Under the pieces are notes generated by a model that saw only the letters and a program-made list of their open reading frames with translations, did no database searches and was not told the origin of the DNA. Positions 1 to 8,515 of a stretch of DNA of 64,000 nt are shown piece after piece. The stretch spans positions 1-64,000 of the forward strand of contig CAUJNA010001439.1 of the NCBI GenBank assembly GCA_963377175.1, in the 5' to 3' direction. The position numbers and the translations under genes are program-made. Origin of the DNA: Effrenium voratum (taxonomy: Eukaryota; Sar; Dinophyceae; Suessiales; Symbiodiniaceae). The stretch's first letter is position 1, and each line of letters begins with the position of its first letter.

Positions 1-1030
1 ACCGGACACTGCTTCGTAGTTGGTGCGAGACATCAGCTGCGTGCCCTCCATGTCGGCGGGCTGGCGCGGCTCTGCCGGGCAGGTTCGCCGAAACTTTAGG
101 CAGTTGTCCCCACAGGACCACTGGAAAAATTTTTTCACGGTTGTCGTCTAAGCCGACGTCTAAGCCGACAACCTCGACATTTTTTTTTGCTGGGAAGAAT
201 CTCGACCTTGGCGTGGGCTCGGCAGGAGGCTTCTATGCCGGGCAGGCGCGGCCGGGCTCCGATGCCGGGCAGGAGTATGTCGTAAGCCTTTCGGCCTGGA
301 ACTCGCAACAGAGCATGTCCGATTTTTTCGGACATGCCCGTGTAGGATTCCGCAACATCACTCAAATCATCGGCCGCGTCTTTCTGCGACTTCCCGGCTC
401 GGAGCCGACGACGCCGAAGACCTCCGCGAGGAGCTGTCGGCGCTCTCGGATGGCCTTGTTGGTCCGAGCTGCTCGTGATGCACCGGGGCATTCCTGCTGT
501 CAGCACAGGATTGGGGAGAGCAATCCTGTTGCCACAGCAGGATTGACAAGGGCAATCCTGCGCCCAGCCCAGGATTGACAAGGGCAATCCTGTGCCCACG
601 CCAGGATTGACGGCTGGGCGTGTGAATGGTGAAAAAAGCACTCCGTCAGTGGCCCCGGCGAGGACCGGCCCGCTGTCGGACCTTCGGCGCTGGCCCGGTG
701 ATGGGTTTTTTGGCAAAAAATGCGAAGTCGGAATCCCGACTTCGGTGGAAGAATCCCGACCTCGGGCGGCGCAGGCTCGGTAGGGCTTCAATGCCGGGCA
801 GGTTCGCCGAAACTGTCGGGTTAGACGACAGTTTCTGATTTTTTTTCCTGACCTTGGCGCGGGTTCGGCAGGGCTCCGATGCCGGGCAGGGTGGCGCGGC
901 TGTGAACACGAAGTGCCTCGGAACTGGAAACAGGCACGGACCATTTTTTGGTTGCTGCCCGCACCAGGGAATTTGAATTGAAGGATATTATCCTTCAATT
1001 CCTGGTATACTTCCAGCGACACGAACGTCT
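1..1030. repeat. Hairpin-rich repeat cassette A
   Basis: No credible gene is seen here. The stretch is built from recurring phrases (GCTTCTATGCCGGGCAGG, GACCTTGGCGYGGG, GGACCTTCGGCGCTGGCCCG) that alternate with short hairpins followed by T-runs. Hairpins visible are 141-173 (8-bp stem), 314-340 (10-bp stem around TTTTTT), 655-668 (CCGG stem around CGAGGA), 810-834 (8-bp stem) and 975-1001 (13-bp arms, 1-nt centre). The same framework recurs at 7,925-8,280 with different stem sequences. ORFs crossing it are short and follow the repeats. Confidence 0.75.
489..610. repeat. Tandem hairpin array CAATCCTG-N9-CAGGATTG, copy 1
   Basis: About four units of 27-30 bp. Each unit carries an 8-bp inverted repeat, CAATCCTG and CAGGATTG, around a 9-nt loop such as TGCCCACGC. 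The first unit is divergent. The same unit recurs at 2,763-2,822 and 7,700-7,932, always with both halves of the stem intact. Confidence 0.8.
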
Positions 1031-1045
1031 TGCGCACTCGCGGAC

Positions 1046-1250
1046 TTGCCGCTGACCAACCCGTACTCATTGGGCCATCAAACGAGGTTGGGCGAGCCAG
1101 TTGGGCGACATTGGGCGAACCCGTACTTGGGCGAGCCAGTTGGGCGAGCCATCAAACGAGGTTGGGCGAGCCCGTACTCAGAGTCGTTGGGCGAGCGAGC
1201 CAGTACTCATTGGGCGAGCCAGTACTCATTGGGCGAGCCCGTACTATCCC
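1046..1250. repeat. Minisatellite TTGGGCGAGCCAGTACTCA
   Basis: Irregular tandem copies of a 12-20-bp unit (TTGGGCGAGCC, with or without AGTACTCA) fill this stretch. A diverged trace of the same words (GTTGGGCGAACCAGTACTT) is seen near 37,912. No coding potential beyond repeat-driven open frames. Confidence 0.75.
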
Positions 1251-1317
1251 TACATGCCCGCTCGGCGCTGTGCCTGCTCGGCGCGTCAAAAGTGCCCGCT
1301 TGGCTACTCAGCGCACA

Positions 1318-1512
1318 CCACTTGAACAGTGGCCTGCCACTTGAACAGTGGCCCTCCGCCACTTGTACAGTGGCCTGCCAATTGAACAGTGGCTGCACCA
1401 CCTGCCACTTGTACAGCGGCCGCCACTTTCACAGTGGCCCCCTCCACTTTTACAGTGGCCCCCTCCCCCGCCACTTGTACAGTGGCCGCCACTTTCACAG
1501 TGGCCCCCAACA
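1318..1512. repeat. Minisatellite CCACTTGTACAGTGG
   Basis: About ten degenerate copies of a 15-19-bp unit, each with a 5-bp inverted repeat (CCACT and AGTGG). Variants end in GTACAGTGG, GAACAGTGG, TTCACAGTGG or TTTACAGTGG. Confidence 0.75.
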
Positions 1513-1620
1513 CACGACACGACAGCGTTCGTCTCCTCGTCCTCGTCGGCGTCACCTTTCCTCAAGACAGGGTGCAGTCGAAAAAAACCATGCATGTCAA
1601 AAACCATGCAAAACCATGCC

Positions 1621-1710
1621 AGGCAAAATCATGTCATGCAAAATCATGTCATGCAAAATCATGTCATGCAAAATCATGTCATGCAAAATCATGTCATGCA
1701 AAATCACAAG
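1621..1710. repeat. 15-bp tandem repeat ATGTCATGCAAAATC
   Basis: Five exact 15-bp copies run from 1,631 to 1,705 and are flanked by partial units. Related words in reverse complement (GATTTTGCGTGATTTT) occur at 39,085-39,150. Confidence 0.85.
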
Positions 1711-1724
1711 GCAACCCCCTCTAC

Positions 1725-1870
1725 TAGTGCCCGCTCGGCACGTCCTAGTGCCTGCTCGGCACATTAGTTAGGTGCCCGCTCGGCACCGTGCCTGCTCGGC
1801 AAATTTAGTTAGGTGCCCGCTCGGGACCGTGCCTGCTCGGCACATTAGTTAGGTGCCCGCTCGGCACCGC
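1725..1870. repeat. Minisatellite GTGCCCGCTCGGCAC
   Basis: About seven copies of GTGCCYGCTCGGCAC, each with a GTGCC/GGCAC inverted repeat, are separated by the spacer ATTAGTTAG or AAATTTAGTTAG. No gene seen. Confidence 0.75.
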
Positions 1871-1984
1871 CCCGCCTCCCACCGCCAAGTTCTCCAGGAT
1901 GAACCTACGTACGGCAGCCTGACAGGAAAAAAAACAGGGGGGCACTTTGGGGTTGAACCACATGCACATGACATGCAAAACCGT

Positions 1985-2125
1985 GCGAAAAAACGTGCAA
2001 GCTGTTCCACGTGTCATGCAAAAAACAAGCTGTTCCACGTGTCATGCAAAAAAACAAGCTGTTCCACATGTCATGCAAAAAAACAAGCTGTTCCACATGT
2101 CATGCAAAAACCATGCAAAAACCAC
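1985..2125. repeat. 29-bp repeat with CATGCAAAAAACAAGCTGTTCC
   Basis: Four near-identical units of about 29 bp. A shorter set of the same unit is at 3,520-3,585, inside a second copy of the whole 1.9-2.6 kb block. Confidence 0.8.
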
Positions 2126-2159
2126 GCAAAATGCGGCGCGTACGGAGCGCCAACCCGCC

Positions 2160-2605
2160 GAACCCTCACTCTCCCCGGGTTCCTTGCTATACGTGCTATA
2201 TGTGCTATATCTCACAAGGCAAGCCGCTGAACATCCACTCTCCCCGGGTTCCTTGCTATATGTGCTATATGTGCTATATCTCACAAGGCAAGCCACTGAA
2301 CATCCACTCTCCCCCGGGTTCCTTGCTATATGTGCTATATGTGCTATATGGCCCTATATAGCACATATAGTACAGATTTCGCGCGTACAAAGTATATAGC
2401 ACATATAGCACATATAGCAAGGACCCGGCGGAGAGTGGGGGTTCAGCGGCTTGGCGTGTAAGATATAGCACATATAGCACATATAGCAAGGACCCGGGGG
2501 AGAGTGGGGGTTCAGCGGCTTGGCGTGTAAGATATAGCACATATAGCACATATAGCAAGGACCCGGGGGAGAGTGGGGGTTCAGCGGGTTGGCGCGGCTT
2601 CAATG
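2160..2605. repeat. Opposed repeat arrays forming a large inverted repeat
   Basis: The left half (2,160-2,345) holds plus-strand copies of a unit of about 65 bp containing CCCCGGGTTCCTTGCTATAT and GTGCTATATGTGCTATAT. From 2,350 to 2,600 the reverse complement (AGCACATATAGCACATATAG then CAAGGACCCGG) is itself repeated three times. The hinge is the near-palindrome TATATGGCCCTATATA at about 2,344. A diverged second copy is at 3,600-4,075. Confidence 0.8.
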
Positions 2606-2762
2606 CCGGGCAGGCGCGGCAGGGTGGCGCACCCAAGCCGCCGTATGACCGTATGATCCGTATGATTTGTATGACTCGGCGGGCTGGCGTGTCAGGCGCG
2701 GCTGGAAACAGGCACCAACCATTTTTTGGTTGCTGCCCGCGTGGAGTTCCGCGTGGAGTTCC

Positions 2763-2822
2763 CCTCAATCCTGGGGCCACAACAGGATTGAAGGGAGCAA
2801 TCCTGGGGCCACAACAGGATTG
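2763..2822. repeat. Tandem hairpin array, copy 2
   Basis: Two units CAATCCTG-GGGCCACAA-CAGGATTG. The stem is the same as at 489-610 but the loop is GGGCCACAA instead of TGCCCACGC. Confidence 0.8.
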
Positions 2823-2902
2823 AATCCAAGAACATGTTCATCCGACATGTATTCCGACATGTTGAAAAAATTAAGCGTATAGCAAGGAATCCTGGGGGAA
2901 TT

Positions 2903-2937
2903 TCAATGCAGGGATACTGCAGGGAATCCCTGCATTA
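2903..2937. repeat. Short perfect hairpin
   Basis: AATGCAGGGAT and ATCCCTGCATT form an 11-bp stem around a short GC-rich loop, just before foldback element 1. Nothing else is seen between 2,825 and 2,948. Confidence 0.7.
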
Positions 2938-2947
2938 CCGGTATCTC

Positions 2948-3434
2948 TCTCTTTAGAGGGGGTTTCCCAAATGGCTTATATTCTACCTGAGAGGCTCCCA
3001 GCACTCGTCCGTCCAGCATTTGACCTCGTCCTGCGAAGGATTCGAAGTCTAAAACGCTGCGGGCAGGCGTGTGGCTGCAAAATAGAGACCCCTAGATATG
3101 CGCTGCAATTTGGCTCCAGGTTGCATTTCAAGCGATGTCAAGCTTTGCCAAAGGAAACCCCTTTTCCCTTTTTTTTGGGGACCCCTTTTTTTGGGACCCC
3201 TTGTTTTCTTTTTTTTTTTTCTTAGCCCTGCAAAGGTTGGCTCGCTTGAAATGCAACCTGGAGCCAAATTGCAAGCATATCTAGGGGTCTCTATTTTGCA
3301 GCCTCACGCCTCCACGCAGCGTTTTAGACTTCGAATCCTTCGCAGGACGAGGTCAAATGCTGGACGGACGAGTGCTGGGAGCCTCTCAGGTAGAATATAA
3401 GCCATTTGGGAAACCCCCTCTAAAGAGAGAGGTG
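2948..3434. mobile_element. Foldback element 1 (about 200-bp inverted arms)
   Basis: A near-palindromic element of about 485 bp. Its tips are CTCTCTCTTTAGAGGGGG and the reverse complement CCCCCTCTAAAGAGAGAG. Each outer arm carries TTTCCCAAATGG, CGTCCGTCCAGCATTTGACC and GGATTCGAAGTCTAAAACGC. The inner arms are GGCTCCAGGTTGCATTTCAAGC and its inverse. The centre is a C/T-rich loop of about 100 bp with runs of T and CCCC. It has no coding capacity and resembles a foldback MITE. Copies or fragments are at 4,181-4,553, 8,516-9,485, 41,640-41,944 and 42,452-42,905. Confidence 0.85.
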
Positions 3435-3435
3435 C

Positions 3436-4080
3436 ACCTGACAGGAAAAAAGGGTGGGGGGGGTAAGGGGGGCAGGGCTTGAACCATGCACATGCAAACA
3501 TGCAAAACCGTGTGAAAAACCGTGCAAGCTGTTCCACATGTCATGCAAAAAACAAGCTGTCCACATGTCATGCAAAAACCATGCAAAATGCGGCGCGTAC
3601 GGAGCGCCAACCCGCCGAACCCTCACAGTCCCCTGCGTCCTTGCTATATGTGCAAAATGTGCTTTATGGCTCTCACAACAACCCACTGAACATCCACTCT
3701 CCCCGGGTTCCTTGCTTTCTGTGCTATGTGTGCTATATGGCTCTCACAAGGCAACCCACTGAACATCCACTCTCCCCGGGTTCCTTGCTATATGTGCTAT
3801 ATGTGCTATACTGAACATCCACTCTCCCCGGGTTCCTTGCTATATGTGCTATATGTGCTATATGGCCCTATATAGCACATATAGTACAGATTTTTGCGCG
3901 TACAGAATATATAGCACATATAGTACATATAGCAAGGAGCTGGGGGAGAGTGGGGGTTCCGCGGCTTGGCGTGTAAGATATGTGGAGGTTCCGCGGCTTG
4001 GCGTGTAAGATATAGCACATATAGCACATATAGCAAGGAGCCCGGAGACTGTGGGGGTTCAGCGGCTTGGCATACACGCG
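3436..4080. repeat. Second copy of the opposed-array block
   Basis: This block repeats 1,915-2,600 in the same order: GACAGGAAAAAA with a G-run, ATGCACATGCAAAACCGTG, the 29-bp units, GCGGCGCGTACGGAGCGCCA, then CTTGCTATATGTGCTATATG units, followed by their reverse complements. The two copies differ by indels and unit number. This suggests block duplication together with the adjacent foldback element. Confidence 0.7.
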
Positions 4081-4102
4081 GCACCGTGCCGCAGCAAATC
4101 GG

Positions 4103-4152
4103 GTTGTCCGCGTTGTCCGCAGTGGGAGGTAGAATCCCCCACTGCGGACAAC
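4103..4152. repeat. 15-bp perfect hairpin
   Basis: Arms 4,112-4,126 (GTTGTCCGCAGTGGG) and 4,138-4,152 pair exactly around an 11-nt loop. The left arm is preceded by a direct duplication of GTTGTCCGC. No flanking T-run suggests a terminator. Confidence 0.8.
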
Positions 4153-4180
4153 CCTAGCTCTCTTAGGCGCACTCTGAATC

Positions 4181-4553
4181 AAATCTCTCTCTTTAGAGGG
4201 GGTTTCCCAAATGGATTTTATTCTACCTGAGAGGCTCCTAGCACTCGTCCGTCCAGCATTTGACCTCGTCCTGCGAAGGATTCGAAGTCTAAAACGCTGC
4301 GTGCAGGCGTGTGGCTGCAAAATAATGACCCCTAGATATGCGCCGCAATTTGGCTCCAGGTTGCATTTCAAGCGATGTCAACCTTTGCCAAAGGAAACCC
4401 CTTTTCCTTTTTTTCGGGGACCCCTTTTTTTGGGCCCCTTTTTTTCTTTTTTTTTGGTTTTTTCTTAGCCCTGCAAAGGTTGGCTCGCTTGAAATGCAAC
4501 CTGGAGCCAAATTGCAAGCATATCTAGGGGTCATTATTTTGCAGCCACACAAC
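4181..4553. mobile_element. Foldback element 2, right arm truncated
   Basis: Same family as 2,948-3,434. The left arm is complete. The right arm stops after CATTATTTTGCAGCCACAC at about 4,549, where the minus-strand virus-like gene cluster begins. The element or a deletion at its edge therefore truncates the last gene of that cluster. Confidence 0.85.
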
Positions 4554-5283
4554 GTTCCAGCAACCTCGCCCGCGGTGGGCGCCAGGGCTGCTGCTCCTTC
4601 TGCCAGGCCCCCCAGGTACCCAAAGGCTCCGCCCACACCCTCGGCGGCAACGGCAACCTCACCCTCCTCCGCAGCCACAGCCGCCGTCTCCTCAACGGCC
4701 TGCGCCGCGCCACGCTCCACCTCCTGCGCGCTGCCCCGCCTCGTCCAGGAGGCGCTCCACGTCACTGGGCCGGCCTATGATCTGCGGAGGCGGCTGCGCC
4801 TGGCCCGGACGGGGCAGCACGTTCAGGGGCCTGCGCGGCTGCGAGCCCCGCGGCCCCCCTGCGCCTATGAGGTCCGCTGCCGCCTGCGCGCCGTCTGCAG
4901 TGCTGCGCAGACGGTCCGTGATGGAGGGCGGCCCCTGACCGTTGCTGGCCAGCGCCGGCCTCGGGGTCTCCCGCCAGGTCATCCTCAACAAAGCGGGTTC
5001 CGCCGTAGCCCTGGTACCTCCGCGCCAGCCGCACGTCCTCGTCCGTGGGCTCTGCGGGAGTGCGGAAGACGTCCTCGGGAATTGCCTGCAGAGGCGTGTG
5101 GGGCCGAGGGTTGGGGTCCTCGCTGGACTGTACAAAATCGTCCAAGTAGAAGTGGCTTGTGATGAATAAGGTGGCTTTGCGGTCCGGCTGATCCAGGGGC
5201 AGCGGCTCATTCCGCTCAAGGTAGCCCACCACCTGCTCAAAGCGCGGGCGCTGGTTGAAGCCGTGCGCCCGAAGTGTCTTCAT
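4553..5283 (-). pseudogene. Virus-like cluster: unknown protein with Ala/Gly-rich C-terminus, truncated
   Basis: I do not recognise the family. The start is ATG at 5,283, directly after the TAA of the upstream gene with no spacing. The N-terminus (KTLRAHGFNQRPRFEQVVGY onward) reads openly to about 4,970. Coding character then moves to another frame (ASNGQGPPSITDRL, then QPPPQIIGRPSDVERLLDEA) and again to a frame rich in Ala, Glu and Gly with GGAFGYLGGLAEGAAALAP. Reading ends where foldback element 2 begins. Two frameshifts and the lost end make this a pseudogene. The hydrophobic Gly/Ala tail could suit a small structural protein, but that is a guess. Position and zero spacing fit a viral operon-like cluster. 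Confidence 0.5.
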
Positions 5284-5573
5284 TTACTGTTGCGCAACTT
5301 CGCCCGCCGCCCGTTCCACGCCCCGGCGCTCGGCCCGCGCGTTGCGCAGCTGGGGTACCTGGCGGTGCACGGCCTCCGTCAGCCGGCTCACGTCGTCCAG
5401 GTGCCGCTGCCCCTCCTGCGCCTGCCTGCGCTCGCCTAGCCAGTTGTTGAAGGCCCGCGCCTCCTCCAGTTCTCGGTAGCGCTTCAGCAGCAGCGGCTGC
5501 AAGTTGTAACTGGGGTACGTCCTGCGGAACCACCGGACGTACGCGGCTCGTTGCGGGGCTCTATGGACATCAT
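5284..5573 (-). pseudogene. Virus-like cluster: unknown Arg/Leu-rich protein
   Basis: The probable start is one of two tandem ATGs at 5,573 and 5,570, right after the stop of the AT-hook gene. The first residues (MMSIEPR) are in a different frame from the long body (AAYVRWFRRTYPSYNLQPLL, then KRYRELEEARAFNNWLGERR), so a single-base frameshift near 5,535 is likely. The body looks helical and charged (about 80 residues) and ends at TAA 5,284-5,286, which abuts the next ATG. On this strand TATAAAAG lies one base upstream of the ATG and contains the previous gene's stop. The family is not recognised. Confidence 0.45.
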
Positions 5574-5577
5574 GCTT

Positions 5578-5912
5578 TTATACCAGTACGCTTGCGCCTG
5601 TGGTCAGCCGGTCATAAGCGGACTGCCTCTCCAGCATGCGCAGGGCGCGCTGCTGCTCTCTTGTGAGCTGAGGCGCCTCAACCGGTGGTGCCTCCGCTGG
5701 TGGTGCCTCCGCTGGTGGTGCCTCCGCTGGTGGTGCCTCCGCCGGTGTCGTCTCAACCGGCGGCTTTGGCTTGCGCTTTGGGGCAGCCGGCTCAGTAGGC
5801 ACGTCCTGCTTCGGTTTGTTCTTGCTCCCAGGGGGCCTGCCCCGCCGTTTCGGTTCCGGCGCAGCGTCCTGTCTTGCGCCTCCGGCGCCCTGTCGTGTTC
5901 GGTCGGCTCCAT
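5578..5912 (-). pseudogene. Virus-like cluster: AT-hook-like, Pro/Ala-repeat protein
   Basis: The start at 5,912 (MEPTEHDRAPEAQD) is four bases after the stop of the penton-like gene. A one-base frameshift near 5,870 leads into a frame with KRRGRPPGSKNKPKQ, a classic AT-hook-type GRPPGSKNK basic motif. It is followed by about five copies of the pentapeptide PAEAP/PVEAP and a helical tail LTREQQRALRMLERQSAYD. It ends at TAA 5,578. The motif suggests minor-groove DNA binding, perhaps a virion DNA-associated or linker protein. The AT-hook and the repeat are directly visible; the role is inferred. The frameshift implies it is not functional here. Confidence 0.6.
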
Positions 5913-5916
5913 TTAA

Positions 5917-6553
5917 TTATACGTGGTCAAGATATAACACAAACGACAAAGACGACCCGCGAAGCTGGACGACGTTGCCGTCCAAGTCGGTCAGGCGGAA
6001 GCGCATGTGCCTCAGGGTAACCGGGCCCCTGAGGACCATGAAGTGCCCGTCGTCTGAGCCCGTCTCCACAATGGTACCCACTCCGCTCTTCAGCGTGATC
6101 AGCACTCTGCTGGCGTTGGCCAGCTGGGCGCAGCGCAGGTAGACCTCGTTGTGCGCCATCATCCGGACGAACTCAAAGACCTGCTGCCCGCCGGAGACAA
6201 AGCTCGGGCCCAGCATGTGGTCCACGCTGAAGGGCTTGGTGGGAGAGGCGGGCGGCGCAGCAGGGTAGTCCGCGGCATCAGGGAATTGCTGGCGCAGCTC
6301 CAGGTCGTTCAGGATGAGCCGGTTGCCGTCATAGGCAACGCTCGTGGTCTCGCTATAGGTGGCGGTGGCAAAGTTGGAGCTGATCCAGGCGGCCAACCGT
6401 GCGCCAGTGTACGCGCCCTCGGGCAACAACGCCCAGTTCAGCGTGCCCAACCCAGTAGAGGCCCCGGTCCGTGGACAAAAAGCTGTCGGCCAGGCGGATC
6501 TTGTAGACGGCGAGCCGGGCATCGCTCTGCAAGTGCACGTAGATAGTGGTCAT
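5917..6553 (-). pseudogene. Possible penton-like minor capsid protein of a polinton-like virus
   Basis: The start ATG at 6,553 reads MTTIYVHLQSDARLAVYKIR. After about 35 residues the coding signal moves by one base (near 6,450) to a frame containing GTLNWALLPEGAYTGARLAA and ending RLTDLDGNVVQLRGSSLSFV plus a few residues at 5,917. Restored length is about 210 residues. The beginning (IYV-L-SD) and the closing pattern DxxGNxVxLxGxxxSFxL resemble, from memory, penton-like single jelly-roll proteins of Polintons and polinton-like viruses. A structure prediction is needed. It lies just after the packaging ATPase and four bases before the AT-hook gene, the compact order expected of such elements. 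One frameshift breaks it. Confidence 0.5.
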
Positions 6554-7722
6554 CCTTTTCTTTAGGAACCCGCCCGTCCGGCGGACGACGGGCGGCTGGA
6601 CGGCTGCGACGGAGGTGCAGCAGGAGATGTTCTCACACTTCGCGTTGATCAGCGTGGAGCTGGCGAACAGCTTCTGGCCCAGGAAGCTGAGCGCCGCTCC
6701 CATCGGCGGCTCTTCAAAGCGCTTGTAGAACATTTCATTCCTCGGCTTCAGGTAGTAGACAAAGAGGAAACTGTAGGGTTCCCGCGTTGCCTGCTCATAC
6801 AGCCGGTACAGCTGCTCCTTTGGCAGCAGGGCGCTCAGCTCCTCAATAACGGCGTCCAGCTCGTGCTGGTTGCGCAGCCTCCAGCAGCAGAGGAATTGCA
6901 TGTTCACCCGCACGGCTGCGCTGATGAGCCTCAGCTTCTGCGAGCTCACCCAGGTGCTGATCTGCATATGACGGCCCCGGATGAAGAGAGTGTCCAGGGC
7001 GCCGTGAGGCTTGTGCAGCTGCGGCGTGTCAGCAAAATCGTCGATGACTACAAGCACCTGGTACAGTTTCTTCATTTCCAACTTCTTGGACGCCTCGTGA
7101 TCTTGCGCTGCTGCTGGATGATGCGCCGCAGCGCCGCCTTCAACGCGTGGTTCTTGTGTTGGTTGATTGTGTACTTGGTTTTTGTACATCCTTGGCACAC
7201 GCTGCACGGAGTCGCGCGGTTTCTTTTTTGTTTTGTATTTATTATTATTTTTTTATTTTTTTTGGTTTTTTTGTTTTATTTTTTTTTTTTTTTTGTTTTT
7301 TTTTTTTTTGTTATTTTTTTATTTGCCTCCGCTCTGTGTTACCCCAGAGTCCTCCTCAATGACTTTCTTGACGGGGATCCAGCCGTGTCTATTGTTTGAC
7401 CACTCGGGACTTCTAGCTTACCTGAAGATGTAAATTCTCTCAAAGACGCCGCGATACTGCTCCAGAATCAGGCTGCCACGGTTTTGCCCGATTTTGATGG
7501 CCCGAGGAAGATGCCCGTGCATGGCACCAGGGGCACCACGGGGTCAGAGGGCTGCTTACTGCTGTACTCTGTCGTAGGAAACAGCTTGATCTTCCCCATT
7601 TCCTTTGCGTTACTTGCCAAATTTGAAGCCGGGAAGCCGGGCGGCGAGTCTGGGAGCGCGTCTCTGTGTAACGACGCTCTCACGGAGTTTTCTGGGAGAC
7701 ACCGGGGCAATCCTGTGCCCAC
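6554..7722 (-). pseudogene. FtsK/HerA-type viral genome-packaging ATPase, copy A (broken)
   Basis: A P-loop ATPase homologous to the better-preserved copy at 33,128-33,864. The N-terminal piece (about 7,640-7,340) has MGKIKLFP and the Walker A GPSKSGKT, followed by decayed sequence with frame changes. The C-terminal piece (7,100-6,560) has KKLEMKKLYQVLVVIDDFAD (Walker B, VVIDD) and VSSQKLRLISAAVRVNMQFL, then EEPPMGAALSFLGQKLF. Between them a T-rich stretch (7,210-7,330) replaces coding sequence. The family pumps viral DNA into capsids and is a hallmark of polinton-like viruses and virophages. This copy keeps the C-terminus that copy B lacks, and has a seven-residue segment (HMQISTW) missing from copy B. 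Confidence 0.8.
7210..7330. repeat. T-rich simple sequence inside the ATPase pseudogene
   Basis: About 115 bases, mostly T with scattered A and G, occupy the place of the segment between the ATPase halves. Copy B has normal coding sequence at the matching place, so this is an insertion or replacement. Confidence 0.7.
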
Positions 7723-7932
7723 GCCAGGATTGAGTGGAGCAATCCTGTGCCCACGCCAGGATTGAGTGGAGCAATCCTGTTGGCGGCGAGTATGTCAGCG
7801 CAGTGCTGTGTAGCGCTGCGCTGACATAGTTTTTCAGGCAATCCTGTGCCCACGCCAGGATTGAGTGGGGCAATCCTGTGCCCACGCCAGGATTGAGTGT
7901 GGCAATCCTGTGCCCACGCCAGGATTGACGGC
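7700..7932. repeat. Tandem hairpin array, copy 3, with a nested hairpin
   Basis: Five complete units CAATCCTG-TGCCCACGC-CAGGATTG plus a broken one. After the half-unit at about 7,780 there is an inserted hairpin at about 7,792-7,831 with arms TATGTCAGCGCAG and CTGCGCTGACATA. The array then resumes. It abuts the N-terminus of ATPase copy A. Confidence 0.8.
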
Positions 7933-8280
7933 AGGGCGTGTGAATGGTGGAAAAAAAACACTCCGGCAGTTATGCTGCGAGGACAGCATAACTCCCGGAC
8001 CTTCGGCGCTGGCCCGGTGATGAGTTTTTCGGGCAAAAAAGCGAAGTCGGAACTCCGACCTCGGTGTAGAGCAAAGTCGGAATTCCGAGCTCGGGTGGTG
8101 CAGGCTCGGCAGGCTGGAGGCTTCTATGCCGGGCAGGTGGCGCGGCCGGGAGGCTTCTATGCCAGGCAGGTGGCGCGGCAGGGTGGAGGCTTCTATGCCG
8201 GGCAGGTGGTGCGCCAGGGTGGAGGCTTCAATGCCAGGCAGGTGGCGTGGCTGGGGGCTCGGAGCTCGGAGTTTTTTGGG
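7933..8280. repeat. Repeat cassette B, homologous to 610-900
   Basis: Follows the hairpin array in the same order as cassette A: GTGTGAATGGTG, ACTCCG, a hairpin, GGACCTTCGGCGCTGGCCCG, GCGAAGTCGGAA, then GGAGGCTTCTATGCCGGGCA repeats (about four here). The hairpin slot at 7,968-7,993 has a 10-bp stem AGTTATGCTG/CAGCATAACT around CGAGGA. In cassette A the same CGAGGA loop at 659-664 has a CCGG stem. Confidence 0.75.
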
Positions 8281-8352
8281 CCCTTATAGGAACCTATAGG
8301 AACCTATAGGAATCTTATAGGAAACCTATAGGAAACCCATAGGAAACTCATA
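8281..8352. repeat. Tandem repeat AACCTATAGG
   Basis: About seven degenerate 10-12-bp units (CTTATAGGAACCTATAGGAA, later CTATAGGAAACCC) precede a gene-free stretch. From 8,353 to 8,515 only short GCAGCGA-type words are seen. Confidence 0.7.
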
Positions 8353-8515
8353 GGAAAAGAAGAAGAGGCATTGTTGAGACAATAATGAATCGCCTTGAAG
8401 CAACAATGGCGCAACATTGGATCAATAATGCGCAGCCCGGAGCAGCGAACTGCGCAGCGACTGCAGCGACAGCTGCAGACTGCGCAGCGCGAAAGCGCGA
8501 ACACAGAACATAGCA

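Noticed and set aside
2274..2780. Frames with repeated CYMCYILHAKPLNPHSPPGP
   Set aside because: Translation of the CTTGCTATAT array; the period is a multiple of three.
4338..5162. 274-codon plus-strand frame across foldback 2 and the virus-like block
   Set aside because: Starts in a noncoding foldback arm and is antisense to the clustered minus-strand genes.
489..7932. Hairpin arrays considered as CRISPR
   Set aside because: No variable spacers of uniform length, no cas genes, and the context is eukaryotic.
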